DNA of 60,000 bases, taken from assembly GCA_014529385.2 (NCBI GenBank), contig CM043958.1, positions 156,837,293 to 156,897,292 on the forward strand, read 5' to 3'. Positions within the stretch are counted from its first letter, which is position 1. Every line of letters begins with the position of its first letter. Below are positions 1 through 11,725 of the stretch, piece after piece. The DNA is from Adiantum capillus-veneris. Its lineage: Eukaryota > Streptophyta > Polypodiopsida > Polypodiales > Pteridaceae. Below the pieces are notes generated by a model. It did no database searches, had not been told where the DNA came from, and worked only from the letters and a program-made list of their open reading frames with translations. A program made the position numbers and the translations under genes.

Positions 1-624
1 TTGCTAGGAGACAATTTTTATAGAACCAGCCAGCATGGACACAAGTCGAGCTGAGAGTTTAAGTGCACGAGAAGCAGAGCAAGACAGTAGGAGTAGCAAC
101 ACAAGCACAAGTGCAACATAGCAAGTTTTACAACTCTATGGCTTCAATGGAGATAAAGTCTTGTATACAAATTCAAAAGGCCATAGGTATTTAATGAGCA
201 ACAAAAGCAACACAAGAGCCAAGATCCTATTGATAAGAGTAAAGCCAAATCCAGAGAACTGCCAGATGTTTATAGATTTTAGTGGAGCCAGGTGTTGCAA
301 GCTCAAAGATGAAGTGTAGATAGAAGTTCAAAAAGTCAACCCGAGTGTTTATCCAGATATTTGCACAAGCCAGTAAACCATACAGTTAGAGCATATGCAA
401 TCAATCTCATTATATATGGATTACACTAGTCAGATTTACAGTCGAGAGCCAGAATTGGAAGATCCAACAGATTAGCCAATAGAAGACAATATAATTGGAG
501 AACCAAGTTAAAGGTTGTACAAAGGTCAAGACGGAGCAGTCTACAGCTTAATGCTCAGTGTTCTAGAAGAAGAAGTTGATGACTTGGTCAACACAAAAGT
601 AAAAACCACTCAGTAAGAGCTGAG

Positions 625-1062
625 ATGGATGAACCAAATGAAATTCCACCAATCATGGTGTATTACTCAGATTGTGGAAGAAACGGTGGACATTTTCCAG
701 AGGATTGTCCAAGATTTCCAGACAATAGGGACACAACAACTGCAAAGCAACACACAAAACAAACTAGAATTGCAAGTCTCGATGTAAGTGCATCTAACTC
801 ATCAATTTTGGTGCAATCAAATAATTCAACATTACCATTAGAAGCACCAGTAAAAGCACAAGAAGTTCAAAATCAGCATGAAGATGCACATGCACATGAA
901 AAGCTTAAAATTGATCCTTTGAACAAAAAATTCATGCGTGAATTTGATCAAAGCATCCAGATATCACCAAAGGTCGAAAAGAGTGTTAGGTTTGCAAATG
1001 ATCTTGCATCCACCACCACTAGTATGCAATCTTTCATGAGTCTAAGGGACACATCAAAGTGA
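625..1062 (+). pseudogene. gag-like fragment with CCHC zinc knuckle
   Basis: A 145-codon frame whose N-terminal part carries YSDCGRNGGHFPEDCPRF, close to the CX2CX4HX4C zinc knuckle of retroelement Gag proteins (the first cysteine is lost, reading YSDC, and a glycine is inserted). In the family this knuckle binds genomic RNA during particle assembly. The rest is low-complexity and polar, typical of a Gag tail. An upstream coding-like stretch (about 10-620) is broken by several stops and shifts, so the true Gag start is not recoverable. The frame ends at a stop before the protease region. The call rests on the knuckle alone. Confidence 0.45.
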
Positions 1063-2167
1063 ACGTTGTTAGCATTGTATGGTACACATAATTCATATGC
1101 ATACTATGTAGACCGAGAAGGGAAATTGTACAAAAAGGATTGAGCGGTGTTTAAATGGCCCACATACCAGCTCATAAAAGTGTGCCCAATGATAGATCAA
1201 GAAGGATGGCTCATTTGAGAGGAAAGAATCTATTATAGCCCATCCTCTCTAGAGCAGAATGAGATTACCCCAGTAAATCAAGATATCTGTTCATAGCCAA
1301 ACTCTCCTCCATTGGAGATCAAGCTTTGATGTTGTGACCAAACGAGCATATACTTTGACCTGAAACCACAAAAGCTCATATCATAGGGACCCATGGGATA
1401 GACAATATCAGTGCGAAGATAATGCTATCTACATCTTGACTTGGGAAATCATATGTCATGTTTCATGGAGATACATAGGCAACTATGCAGAAACTACAGA
1501 AGAAATTTGACTCAAGGATACCATCACAGCTAGACCAGTAAATTTTGAAAGAAACCCTAAGAAGATCAAGTGCAACATCACTGGTGAAAATGAAGAAAAA
1601 CTAAAGCTAGATTTTTAGTTAGACAAGAACCTCATGTCCTTTCACACTTGGAAAAAATGTGTCCAACAACAACTGGAAGATGCACCAAAGATCATTAGAA
1701 TATCTGGAAGCAAACAGATAGAATACTGTGGAATCATTTTCAATGCCATTCAATTAGGTCCACATATCATCATAGCCCAATTTCATGCGATAACAACAAA
1801 AAATGTACTAGACAATATCATAGTGGGGATGCTAATTGCCCAAAAGGTTTTAGAGATATAGAGCTCAAACAAGATGCAATCATCACAGACAACAAAGAAT
1901 GAAGACTGGGATTGGTCACCCGCAAAGGCGACATCACAAAGTCCTCAAGAAAAACTCAAATGGAGACCGATGCCAAAGTAAAGCTTATTGAATATGATTC
2001 ATCTCCATCGAACATACCTCAAAAGAACTTAAAATAGATCAAGTAATAACAAGTGCACTTAAATAAAACAAACAAAAGCCATGAAAGCTATTGAGCAGAG
2101 AATGCCATCAAGACAATAAGTATAGAAGAACCAGGATGCAAACAACCATGAAGCAATAGGACATCCA

Positions 2168-2440
2168 CAGATCCAAACATTGCCAGTTGAATCAATTGAT
2201 GTAAGTCATATTGGAAAACAAAGTCTCAAGTCACCTTTCATAGAGGCCAACCAAAGAATACTTGATATCACTCTAGGTAAACATGATAGTAAATCAATTC
2301 GAGGTATGCATCGAGTCAAGGAGAAATGGTTGCTATACTTAGAAACCAGGAGCATGAAGAGTAGGTAAAGTTTCAAGTAGTCTTCAAAAGACATGCTTGT
2401 AGATGCCATCCTTGGACATTAGTGGTAAGACCAACTCAAG
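2168..2440 (+). pseudogene. deleted aspartic protease remnant (copy 1)
   Basis: Alignment by eye with the second copy (8300-8720) shows that this copy shares the flanking residues (PVES.DVS...SLK at the start, DAILG-like at the end) but lacks about 230 bp, including the catalytic LLD segment. What remains encodes a short frame, 2180-2368, plus the region of the ILG motif near 2400. It cannot encode an active retropepsin. Copy 2 is the better guide to the original domain. Confidence 0.4.
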
Positions 2441-4561
2441 AAACACAAAGAAGAAACAATGTTGATACCCTCTTTCCCAAGTGGTAGTAGGGGAACAATT
2501 ACAGGTACCATTAGTGTTGGATTTAGAGTTGCAAAAGTCACAAGAATCAACAACAAATATTGCAGACAAAGGTAAAGCCAAAGTAGACCTTCCATCAATT
2601 AACACAAATTGTGTGATAGCATATGCCTCTACATCAAAGAACCCTCATGGATCAACTTCTTCAAGCAAGTCAGGCTTTAGAAACTTCAAGTCAATTGCTG
2701 ACCCAATTGAAACCTCTAGGGAGACACCCTGAAAAATAAAGATATTTCAGCCCAAGTACTCAAGAAAGAAAAAGAAAGTAAAGCGGTGTTTGTTCAAAGC
2801 AGTTTAGTAAAAGTCAGTGATCCAATGTGGATTGAAGACAACAAATCAAAACAAAAATACAAACACATGGGATGGATAGCATCAAATTGGACTTTAAAAG
2901 AATAGAAGTACTATAGAGGTAATAGACAGATAGGGGTATCAAAACCAAGGTCAGGGCATATGAAGTGCAACCAAGACCCTCCTAAGAAAGAAGGTCCACT
3001 AGGTATCAACCTCAACAATGTCCTAGGATACCCAAGAAGCAGGTCTACAACAGAATGAAATTAGATGCTAAAATCTACCACAACTCTCAAGAGGATATAG
3101 AATAGAAACGGACCTCAAAGAATCTTCCTCTTCGACAAGCATTCTACAAAGGCTATACAAAGATTTGGCAACAAGTGAATCAATGAACAATTGCAACTAG
3201 AACAGAACTGCATGAAGATCTCAAGAGATCAACAAGACATAGTGCCAAGCAAAGTCAACAAAGAAGCTATGAAGATAATGGAGAGATTTGGATTCCTAAG
3301 TCTTCCACTGCTCCAATAAATCCAGATGCAAATAGTCAACAAAGGACTACAACAACATCAAAAACTCCTTACAACATGCCTAATTGGACAACCAAACAAC
3401 CAAAGTCAAAGAAGGACAATCCAACTTAAAAATATGCAGATTCAAAGATGATAAAATAGGTATGGAAAAAGAAACCTTCAATGCCAACTTGGTCCTTCAA
3501 TAATCCTCTTTTTGAGGATTCAAGCTTACTTTTACCTGAAGAAATTTTTGTAGTAAGCTCAAGAATGTAAAAATTCAAGTTGCCAAGGTGCAAAAAACAC
3601 TCTTTAGCATAGTCATATTTGGCCCGGACTGCTGAGCCACAAAATGAGAAAAGTGTTAGTCGGTCCGGGCTGCTGAGCACGAAATGAGCAAAGCGTGAGT
3701 CCCAAAACTTCAAATCGTATCAAACTCTAAGTTAAGAGTCGTAGTTATAAGGCTTACACTCAGGTTGGAAGAGTTGAGCATATCTAATTTGTGTTGCTCA
3801 TGCTGGATGAGATGAGCATAAGAGTCGAAGTCTATTAACTTAATCATGGTGGAGTGACGTAGAGTCTAACACTCACGCATAGTGCACAGTAAGATGAGAG
3901 TACATATCCTCGACAACGAAAAACCTTTTTACAGGGGTTCCAGCTTGTAAAGCCACATCATATGCTTTTATAGCTACACCTTCTTTCTAAAAAGACCCTC
4001 AAACATCTTTCTTGCACAACATATTGTTTTCAATGCATTTCTGTGTATGCATATATAGAATGTCCCATCATTGGACATATGCATTAGACACTCTTTTTTG
4101 CTTCCACCTATGCACCTTGACTGAACTACAACATGAAAATCGATGTTCCATCATGCTATGCCCTCATATTTGATACCCTCTTATTTCCATATCCGTCAAC
4201 AAATAATATCTTCAATACTTTATTAATATTTCCTATGCTAATAAGTACTTCAATAATGCGTGTGGTTCCCCCTTTGGTCATCCAGGTATTAGACCCTAAT
4301 TTAGATCCTCATCATTCTACCTCCCTTGTACATACTCTAAATAAGTAAAAAAAAGCCTCACCATTATGCTACTACAACGGACAAATATGACACCATCTCT
4401 CAAATCAAAGACAAACTTGGACCAATGAAGCTGCTATAGCAAAATGAACCTCATCAACAAATTCAACGACAAATGAATACAACCCATCGACAACCAATCA
4501 AAAACCTTCCACAACCTCCACGGATACTTCTCAAGAGTGCCCCAAGACGAGCACCAAAATC

Positions 4562-4573
4562 GGAAGGGGGGAA
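4562..4573 (+). other. polypurine tract
   Basis: A purine run (GGAAGGGGGGAA) lies immediately before the TGTTAAC start of the LTR. This is the expected primer site for plus-strand DNA synthesis and it fixes the LTR 5' border. The same tract precedes the second LTR (10822-10833), where a few LTR bases are then missing. Confidence 0.75.
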
Positions 4574-5492
4574 TGTTAACTGAGCTGACATCAATTAACA
4601 GAAGCTGCTAAAGGCCCAAGCCTTCCGAAGCACATCAAAGATGAATACGAAGAAGCAGTGAAGATTGGGGGTTACACATTTTTTACATTTTCCAAAATGG
4701 CCATGTATTGTAAATTCTTGATTTATTCCAAGCCATTGTAATATTTGAAATGTGTTACGGTTTCAATGCGAGTTCCAAGATGTAAAGAATAGGTCAGTTA
4801 ATGTGCCTAGATGACAAATTCATTAAGTGTTGTGGAGCCCTAAAGGCCTTGAGTGCCTGGGCATTGCATATTTTTATATAAGGCAGTGTGTAAGAGAAAT
4901 TAGGGTTCTCAGCCTCATTTATTGAGACCACTCTTTAGTGAGATCTCATGAGGTGTGTGGCTATGGAGTCCTTGAGCTTCTCCTTACTCATGTGATTTGG
5001 TTAACATTAAGCAAGGCTTAATTCTCTTTCACTATGCCTCTCTCAAACTTCTTATGATTGTTTTAGTGATGCTTTGATTAGCTAGATTGTAACTAATTAG
5101 TAGTTAGTCACGCTCTAATCTTGTGTGATTTCCCTCTATTCCTTATGTGTGCATGTAGGATTGATTGTAGTGTGGATGCTTGATGGATCTATGTGTGTGC
5201 ACTTGTGATTAGTGGGTTGCATGATAGGATTAGTAATGTGTGCATATTTGCAATTGTTAGTGTGTGTGATGGGATTTATTTAAGGTGAAGAGAAGTGGAT
5301 GTGGAGACTACTAGACATCGTGGCTTAGTTCTTCCATAGGCCATGAAGCCCACTTCATAGAGTTTCCATTTGTGTTTCCATGATTAGCTTACTAATCGAT
5401 GAGTGTTTCCATACCCTAACCGGGTAGCTCATCCATCCAAATTGACAATTATTGTTGGTCATTGGAGCTATGCTACGATGGTACCCCCAACA
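4574..5492 (+). repeat. LTR of copy 1 (about 919 bp)
   Basis: Starts TGTTAAC directly after the polypurine tract and ends CCCCCAACA, giving the TGTT...AACA inverted ends usual for plant LTRs. It is homologous over most of its length to 10834-11725, for example the segments after GAAGAAGCAGTGAAGATTGG and before GGTAGCTCATCC. A TATA-like stretch lies near 4871-4880 (TTTTTATATAAGG) and would serve as the element promoter. No recognisable primer site follows 5492, so it is probably a 3' LTR, or a shared LTR whose downstream element was altered. Confidence 0.7.
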
Positions 5493-5739
5493 CCCGCGTC
5501 GGGATATGGAAATAGTTGTAGATAGTGTCAGGCACTCCTATGTCACACTATCTAGGCGAGTCTCTAGGGATGCACTTGCATCTCATTGCATGCTCACTAC
5601 AGTGGGTGTGGAAGCTACATCCATCATAGGTTTTTCTCAAATCATTTCTCGTGTGTTGTCTATTTGTAGGCCCACCTTGCATGTTGGACGCCTTAGGAGA
5701 TAACAACTTGATTTGGGACATAATGAGGAGGCTTGGGCA

Positions 5740-7830
5740 GTGAGCACGCTCCATGATTCTCACACATTCTAGATTCATGCATGAGGGATCTCATAGTTCA
5801 ATTTTGGGAGGAGAATTGTCACACCTTGCAAGACTTCAAAAAGACAATTCAACATAGGGCTGGCTGCAAGCAATATATAGAGCATGATGCTATGGTTCTT
5901 GAGATTATGTAGAGTTGACTGTTTCATGAACTCCAGGATGCCCACCCCAAGATCACCATTGGTTAGTGCTCTTTTGAGGCCCACAAGCCTTGGTACATGT
6001 GATCCATGCACAAGAGAGAGACTTGTTGTTGTAGAAATCATGTGCAGTTTTAGATGATGTATGATGTGCTCCATGCTCTTTCAAGGCATGTTGGAGAGGT
6101 CCTAATGGGACCATGAGACTTTTTCCACTCTCTATTGTGCAAGCATATAGATGGGGCATCCTACCATTAGATATGTGTGTGGAGGGAAAGTGTGCCCAAT
6201 GTGGGGATCTTTTAGACTTATACTCATCCTGACTGATGGTGATGCAGGTGAGATAGTTACATGGCACGAGTATGAGTACCAAACATATAGAGAGCTTCAA
6301 GGTGGCACATCTTAGAGGTTGCATCTTACACCTCATAGTGCACCATGTCCCTTCTTCATGGAGGCATTTCGGTCCTCTGTGTATCCATATGTGCAGCATG
6401 TGCATTGCGTAAAGTGGCATGATTGTCAGTTTTGTGCTTTCCTTGCCTCCTTTCCCATTGGTACTGTGGTCTCTATCATGGATTTTGCAGAGAGATACAC
6501 GTTTGCCCCACAACAGGAGATCCAGTCCAAATATTACTTTTTTGAGTAGGTACAAATGATAATGGTTGAATGAAATTATATTTGCTTTACATTTTTAGTC
6601 GTATGATTAAAAAAATGTGTTTCATGTATTCTAACTTTTCAAAATGCTCTTGGAGGTGTCCATCCTTGTACATATATCTTACCTCCATGCAAGGGCAACA
6701 ATTGCGCGTACCGTTTCTACATTAGTTATAATTGCTTCCATAGTACACAGTTTGTGCTGCATTGTCTTCAACAACATGATCTTTTCCTTCATGAGCTGTC
6801 ACATCTCATACTCTTATTGCTATATTTGGTTGGATGGTTATGGTGTGTGATCCAAAAGCACACTTCATTCTTTTGGTTGTACAGATGGCACCATAGCAAT
6901 GCCATACCTTGCATTTGGAGCTTCTTTGAGTGAGGGCATGGGAAGGAAGAGCACAATGGTGCAGGTGCTTGTGTGAAGTGTGCTCTTCATTGATATTAGC
7001 TTTGACAAGAAAATGGCTGATTTAGAGATGCTAGAAAGGTTGTGGAGTGACGCTCATAGCGTATAGCATGTAACTCACCTGAAGTCAATTGACAATCAGT
7101 GAGGAGGTCCTTTTGGTGTATGGATAGCCAAGATATTGATCTCACCACCTAGGATTGTGATGATGTAGCAGGTACGCAGTAGCTGCACAACATCAAGAGC
7201 ACTACAACCAGGGATCCTACCATCTTTTCTAGGAGCCACTCATGCTTTTGTGATGTCTATGTACATGGTAAGTAAATAGATTGCACCATGATAGAGTGCA
7301 CTGACAAGTGGACACTCCAGCTTCTTTCACCCTTATTGGGCATGATCACATTGAGAAGCTCCATCAAACACACCATCACACAATTCTCAAATGATGTCAA
7401 TAATCTCACAGCTTTCTTGGTAGAGGGAGATGATTTTGCAGTTATTGTAGAGGAGGGGAATGAGGAGAGAGCTGACTCAAAGTCTGTGCTTCAACAATCC
7501 ACTATGGATGATTATGGTGAGGCATATGATGCTCATAGTTTGGTTTTTTTAGAGCACTATTTTCAATAGGTTTGTGGACGTGGGTTTTACATCCACTTTG
7601 TACAATATCAGTGGCCGAATGTGGCCACACACTACTCCCATTTAGTTTTGATATGAAGCTATGACTAGATAGGATTGTAAAAAAACAAGGAGTGCCCCTC
7701 ACTGGCATTTTCATCCACATGATTATGAGAGGATCATGGAGGTAGCAATAGCGCAATAACTATAGATCTTGCTGATGAAATTGGCACTCATTCTGGAGAT
7801 GACAACTGCGGTGATGAGTCCTAGTGATGA
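5740..7830 (+). pseudogene. decayed DDE-type transposase
   Basis: Plus-strand frames, interrupted by stops and shifts, preserve a series of motifs in order. They are a Cys-rich ETCCCR segment (about 6015), VVSIMDFAERYTF (about 6470), QEIQS (6515), VSILVHISYLHA (6655), a WLDG-like segment (6830), GHGK.EHNGAGACV (about 6937-6975) and a THYSHLVL-like end (about 7628). From memory, this set belongs to a transposase-like family in which the motifs read DFAENY, SDG and GHGKGEHDGAGA. The first two carry the acidic residues expected of an RNase H-fold catalytic site. I cannot give the superfamily a name. The gene lies between two retrotransposon remnants and shares no sequence with them. Terminal inverted repeats were not found. 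Confidence 0.5.
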
Positions 7831-8388
7831 CGACCTCATTGGTTCTATTTATCATTCTTTTTTTTCCCCCTTCAATTATTTTTATTCTTGCACACTCTTA
7901 TTCATGGATCTTCTATATTACAGTGTTGTACCTTTTATGCCAGACAACATCATAATGGGAATGTCAATGGCCCAGAAGATGTTAGAGATACAGAATTCAA
8001 TGAAGTTGCAGTCTTCAGAGACAACAAAGAATGAAGACCAAGATTGGTCACCCGCGAACGACAGCACAAGGTCCTCAAGCATAGTTAAAATGGAGACTGA
8101 TATCAAAGAAAAGCTTATTGAAGATGATTCATCTCCATTGAACAGAACTTTTGAAGAGCTTAAAGCAAATCGGACAATAGCAAGTGCAGGTCAAACAAAA
8201 CAAAGAGCAACCACAAAAGCTATTGAACAGAGAATTCCACCAAAGCTAGAAGTTAAGAATGGGTTGCAAAAAGTCAGGAAGCAGTAGGAAGTCCAACATT
8301 GCCAATTGAATCAACGGATGTAAGTCAGATTGAACAATAGAGTCTCAAGCTACCCTCCATAGAGACACATTTAGATCAAGGTGAGACC

Positions 8389-8720
8389 ATGGAAAAAGCA
8401 GGACGTAAATCTTCAATAGAACCAACAATGAGAATAACTATAGTCCTCAGCAGTACAAAAGGAGCAAGTGTCAGATACAATGCTCTATTGGATAAAGAAG
8501 CAAAGTGCAATATGGTATCAGAAAACATCCAAAGCATCCTAGAGATTACACAGAGCAAGCTAGCTAACCGAGAAATCATGGGTAAGGCTAAAAGTAAAAA
8601 AGGAATGGTTGATACCCTTAGCATCCAACTAACATGAAGAGCAAGTAAAATTTCAGGTGAAGCCTTCAAAGGAAATGCTTGCAGATGTAATCCTTGGACA
8701 ACAGTGGCTAGATCCAACAC
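8389..8720 (+). pseudogene. retropepsin-like aspartic protease (degenerate)
   Basis: The frame encodes RYNALLDKEAKCNMVS, matching the pattern of retroelement proteases in which LLDTGA(K/S)xNxIS carries the catalytic aspartate. The aspartate is kept but the following TG is changed to KE, which should abolish activity. About 80 codons later, after one stop, comes ADVILGQQWLD, the usual ILG.xWL motif near the C-terminal end of the fold. Such enzymes cut the Gag-Pol precursor. It follows the region where Gag would lie and is not followed by a polymerase. Copy 1 has lost this catalytic stretch. Confidence 0.55.
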
Positions 8721-8894
8721 AAGGCCTACAAGGAAGATATCCTTGCTAGTACTCTCTTTTCCAAGAGGTATCCAACAACAATTACAGGTACCGTTAATGC
8801 TAGATTCAAAGTTGCAAAAGTCACAGAAATCAAAGACAAATATTGCAGACAAAGGTAAAGCAAAAGTGGACCTCCACTGATTAGCAAAGAAGTT

Positions 8895-9161
8895 GTGACA
8901 TCGTATGCCTCTACATCAAAGAAACCTCATGGGTCAGCTTCTTCAAGCAAGTCGGGCTTTCAAAACTTCAAGTCAATTGCTGACCCAAATAAAACCTCTA
9001 AGGAGACACCCAAAAAATCAAAGGCATATCAACCAGAGTACTCAAGAAAGCAAAGGAAACTCAAGCAAGTGTTTGTTCTGAGAAGTTTTGTCAAAGTCAA
9101 TGATGCGGTTTGGATTAAGGACGAAAATCAACACAAAAAGACAAACACATGGGATGGATAG
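8895..9161 (+). pseudogene. conserved Ser/Lys-rich frame after protease
   Basis: An 88-codon frame with the segment KPHGSASSSKSGFQNFKS, also present at 2620-2700 of copy 1 (NPHGSTSSSKSGFRNFKS). Its presence in both copies shows that the protein-coding region went on past the protease. It is basic, polar and without a recognisable domain. It may be a Gag-Pol tail or an extra protein. I do not recognise a function. Confidence 0.35.
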
Positions 9162-10833
9162 CATCACAATGGATCTTAAAAGAACAGGAGTACTATGGAG
9201 GTAACAAACATATATGGTTAGAGCATATCAAGTAACGTCAAGTCCCTCCCAAGAAAGAAGGCCCACAAGGTATCAACCTCAACAACATCCTAGGATACCT
9301 AAGTAGCAGGTATACAACAGAACCACATCCAAAGATGCTGAAGTCTACCACAACTCACAAGAGGATACATAACAAATATGGATCTCAAAGAATCTTCCTC
9401 TTAGACAAGGATTCTACACAGGTTATACAAAGATTTGGCTACCAGTCAACCACAAGCCAAATGCAACTACACTAGACATGCATGAAGATCTCAAGAACTC
9501 AACAAGAGCGAAGCAAAGACAACAATGGAGATAGAAAGGTCATCAAGAGATTTGGATTCCTAAGTCTTCCAATGCTCCTAGTCAAAAGCCAAATGCCGAC
9601 AGTGAGCAGAGGCCTACAACAACATCAAAAACTCCTATCAACAGGCCCAATTGGAGAATCAAACAAATAATGGAGTCTTCACAGTCAGAGAAGGACCACC
9701 CAACCAACTTGTATGCAGATTCAAAGAAGATAAAACAGGTATGGCAAAAGAAACCTTCAATGCCAACTTGACCCTTCATTAATCCTCTTTTTGAGGATTC
9801 AAGCTTACTTTTACCTGAAGAAATGCTTGTAGTAAGCACAAGAATGTAAATAGTCAAGTCGCAAAGGTGAAGAAAACACTCTTTGGTATAGTCAGAGTTG
9901 GGCTGCTGAGCCATAAAATGAGCAAAGCATTAGTCCCAAAGCTTCAAGTCATATAAAACTCTGTGTTAAGAGTTGTAGTTATTAGGCTTATACTCAAGCT
10001 AGAAGAGTTGAGCATATCTAATTCATGTCGTTCATGCTGGATGAGATGAGCATAAGAGTCAAAGTCTATTAACTTACAAATGGTGGAGTATCATAGAGTG
10101 CAACACTCACGCACAATACACAGTAAGATGAGAGCACATTTCCTCGACAATGGAAACCATTCTTAAAGGGGTGCCAGCTTGCAAAGCCATGTCATATGCT
10201 TTTATAGCTACACCATCTTTCTAAAGAAGCCCTCAAAATCTTTCTTGCATAGCATATTGTTTTCCATGCATTTCTGTGTATGCATAAATAGGATGTCCCA
10301 TTATTGGATATACATTAGACATTTTTTTTGCTTCCACCTATGCACGTTGAGTGGACTACAACACGCAAAGCAATGTTCCATCATGCTATCCTCTTATATT
10401 TGTTGCCTTTTTAATTCCATATCTATCAGCAAATAATCCGTTGAGTACTTTATTAATATTTTCCATGCTGATAAGTACCCCAATAATGCGCGTATTCCAA
10501 AGGCACTTTTTTTCCACTGGGCTTTTTTCCTTTGGTCATCCAGGTATTAGACCCTAATTTAGAACACCTCATCATTCTACTTCGCTTGTACATACTTTTC
10601 ATAAATAAACATCAGCCTCATCATTATGCTATTACAACGAGCAAATGCAACATCATCTCTTACATCAGAGATATTCGAACCAATGAAGATGCTGCAGCAA
10701 ATTGACCTCATCAACATATTCAATGACAAATGAAGACAATCGGCCCATACACAACCAATCAAAACCTTCCACGCCCTCCACAAACACTTGTCAACAGTAC
10801 CCAAGGACGGACACTAAAATCAGAAGGGGGGGG

Positions 10834-11725
10834 CTGCTAAAGACGAAAGACGTGCGGATGCACATTGAAGATCAACATAAAGAAGCAGTGAAGATTGGAG
10901 TTACACATTTTCCACATTTCCCCAAAATGGTCACATATTGTAAATTCCCAATTTATTTCAAGCCATTGTAATATTTTAATGTGTTACGGGCTCAATGGGA
11001 GTTCCAAGCTGTAAAGAACAGGTCAATAGTGTGCCTAAGTTGCAGATTCAGTAAGTGGTGGAGCCCTAAAGGCCTTGGATGCCCGGACATTGCATATTTT
11101 TATGCTAGGTATATAAGGTAGTGTGTAAAAGAAATTAGGGTTCTCAAGCTCATTTGTTGAGAGCACTCTTCGGTGAGAGGTCTTGAGGTGTGTGGCTATG
11201 GAGTCCTTGATCTTGTCCTTGCTCATGTGACTTGGTTAACACTAATCAATGCTTAGTTCTCTTTCACTATGCCTCTCTCATGATTCTTATGATTGCCTAT
11301 GATGCTTTGGTTAACTAGATCGTAAATAATTAGTGGTTAATCCCTTTCTAATCTTGTGTGATTTCCCTCTTTTGTTTGTGTGTGCATGTAGGCTTGATTG
11401 GAGTGTGGTGCTCGATAGCTCTATGTGAGTGTGCTTGCCATTAGTGTGTTGCATGATAGGATTAGTGTTGTGTGCGTCTTGCAATTGTTAGTGTGTGTGA
11501 TTGGGTTGATTAGAGGTGAAGAGAAGTGGATGTGCCGATTGCCCATCATTGTGGCTTAGCTCCTCCATAGGCCAAGAAGCTCACCTCGTAGAGTTAACCA
11601 TTCGTGTTGCCATGATTAGCTCACTAATCGTGTGAGTGTTTCCATGCCCTAGCCAGGTAGCTCATCCCTCCGGATTGATAATTTTGTTGGTCATTGGAGC
11701 TATGCAACAATGAAACCCCCCAACA
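10834..11725 (+). repeat. LTR of copy 2 (5' end trimmed)
   Basis: Homologous to 4603-5492, ending CCCCCCAACA. The first about 30 bp found in the other LTR (TGTTAACTGAGC onward) are missing, so the sequence passes straight from the polypurine tract to CTGCTAAAG. Many substitutions and small indels separate the two LTRs. They are therefore old, or belong to separate insertions. Confidence 0.65.

Larger units (their letters stand above)
1..4573 (+). mobile_element. LTR retrotransposon copy 1, 3' internal part
   Basis: This is the internal region of a plus-strand LTR element that runs into the window from the left and ends at a polypurine tract and LTR at 4574. It holds a gag-like frame with a zinc knuckle (about 650-710), a damaged protease region (about 2170-2440), and about 2 kb of low-coding sequence before the LTR. 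From about 1810 onward it is homologous to 7936-10833; for example, both copies encode DNIIxGMxxAQKxLEI near 1815 and 7945. No reverse transcriptase or integrase motif is visible between gag/protease and the LTR. Frames carry many stops, so the copy is dead. The family assignment (gypsy versus copia) is uncertain because the polymerase is missing. Confidence 0.6.
7931..10833 (+). mobile_element. LTR retrotransposon copy 2, 5'-truncated internal part
   Basis: Homology to copy 1 begins abruptly near 7936 and continues to the polypurine tract at 10822-10833, which is followed by the LTR. It includes the protease-like frame (8389-8720), the conserved Ser-rich downstream frame (8895-9161) and about 1.7 kb without coding signal. 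No reverse transcriptase, RNase H or integrase motif is visible. The left border is where the transposase-bearing segment begins, so the 5' half with gag was lost or replaced. Confidence 0.6.

Noticed and set aside
5953-6555. 200-codon minus-strand frame
   Set aside because: It is the shadow of the plus-strand transposase, whose recognisable motifs lie on the opposite strand.
4574-11725. A single full-length element bounded by the two LTRs
   Set aside because: The LTRs are strongly diverged, no primer site follows the first LTR, and the intervening left half is an unrelated transposase. Two separate or rearranged copies fit better.
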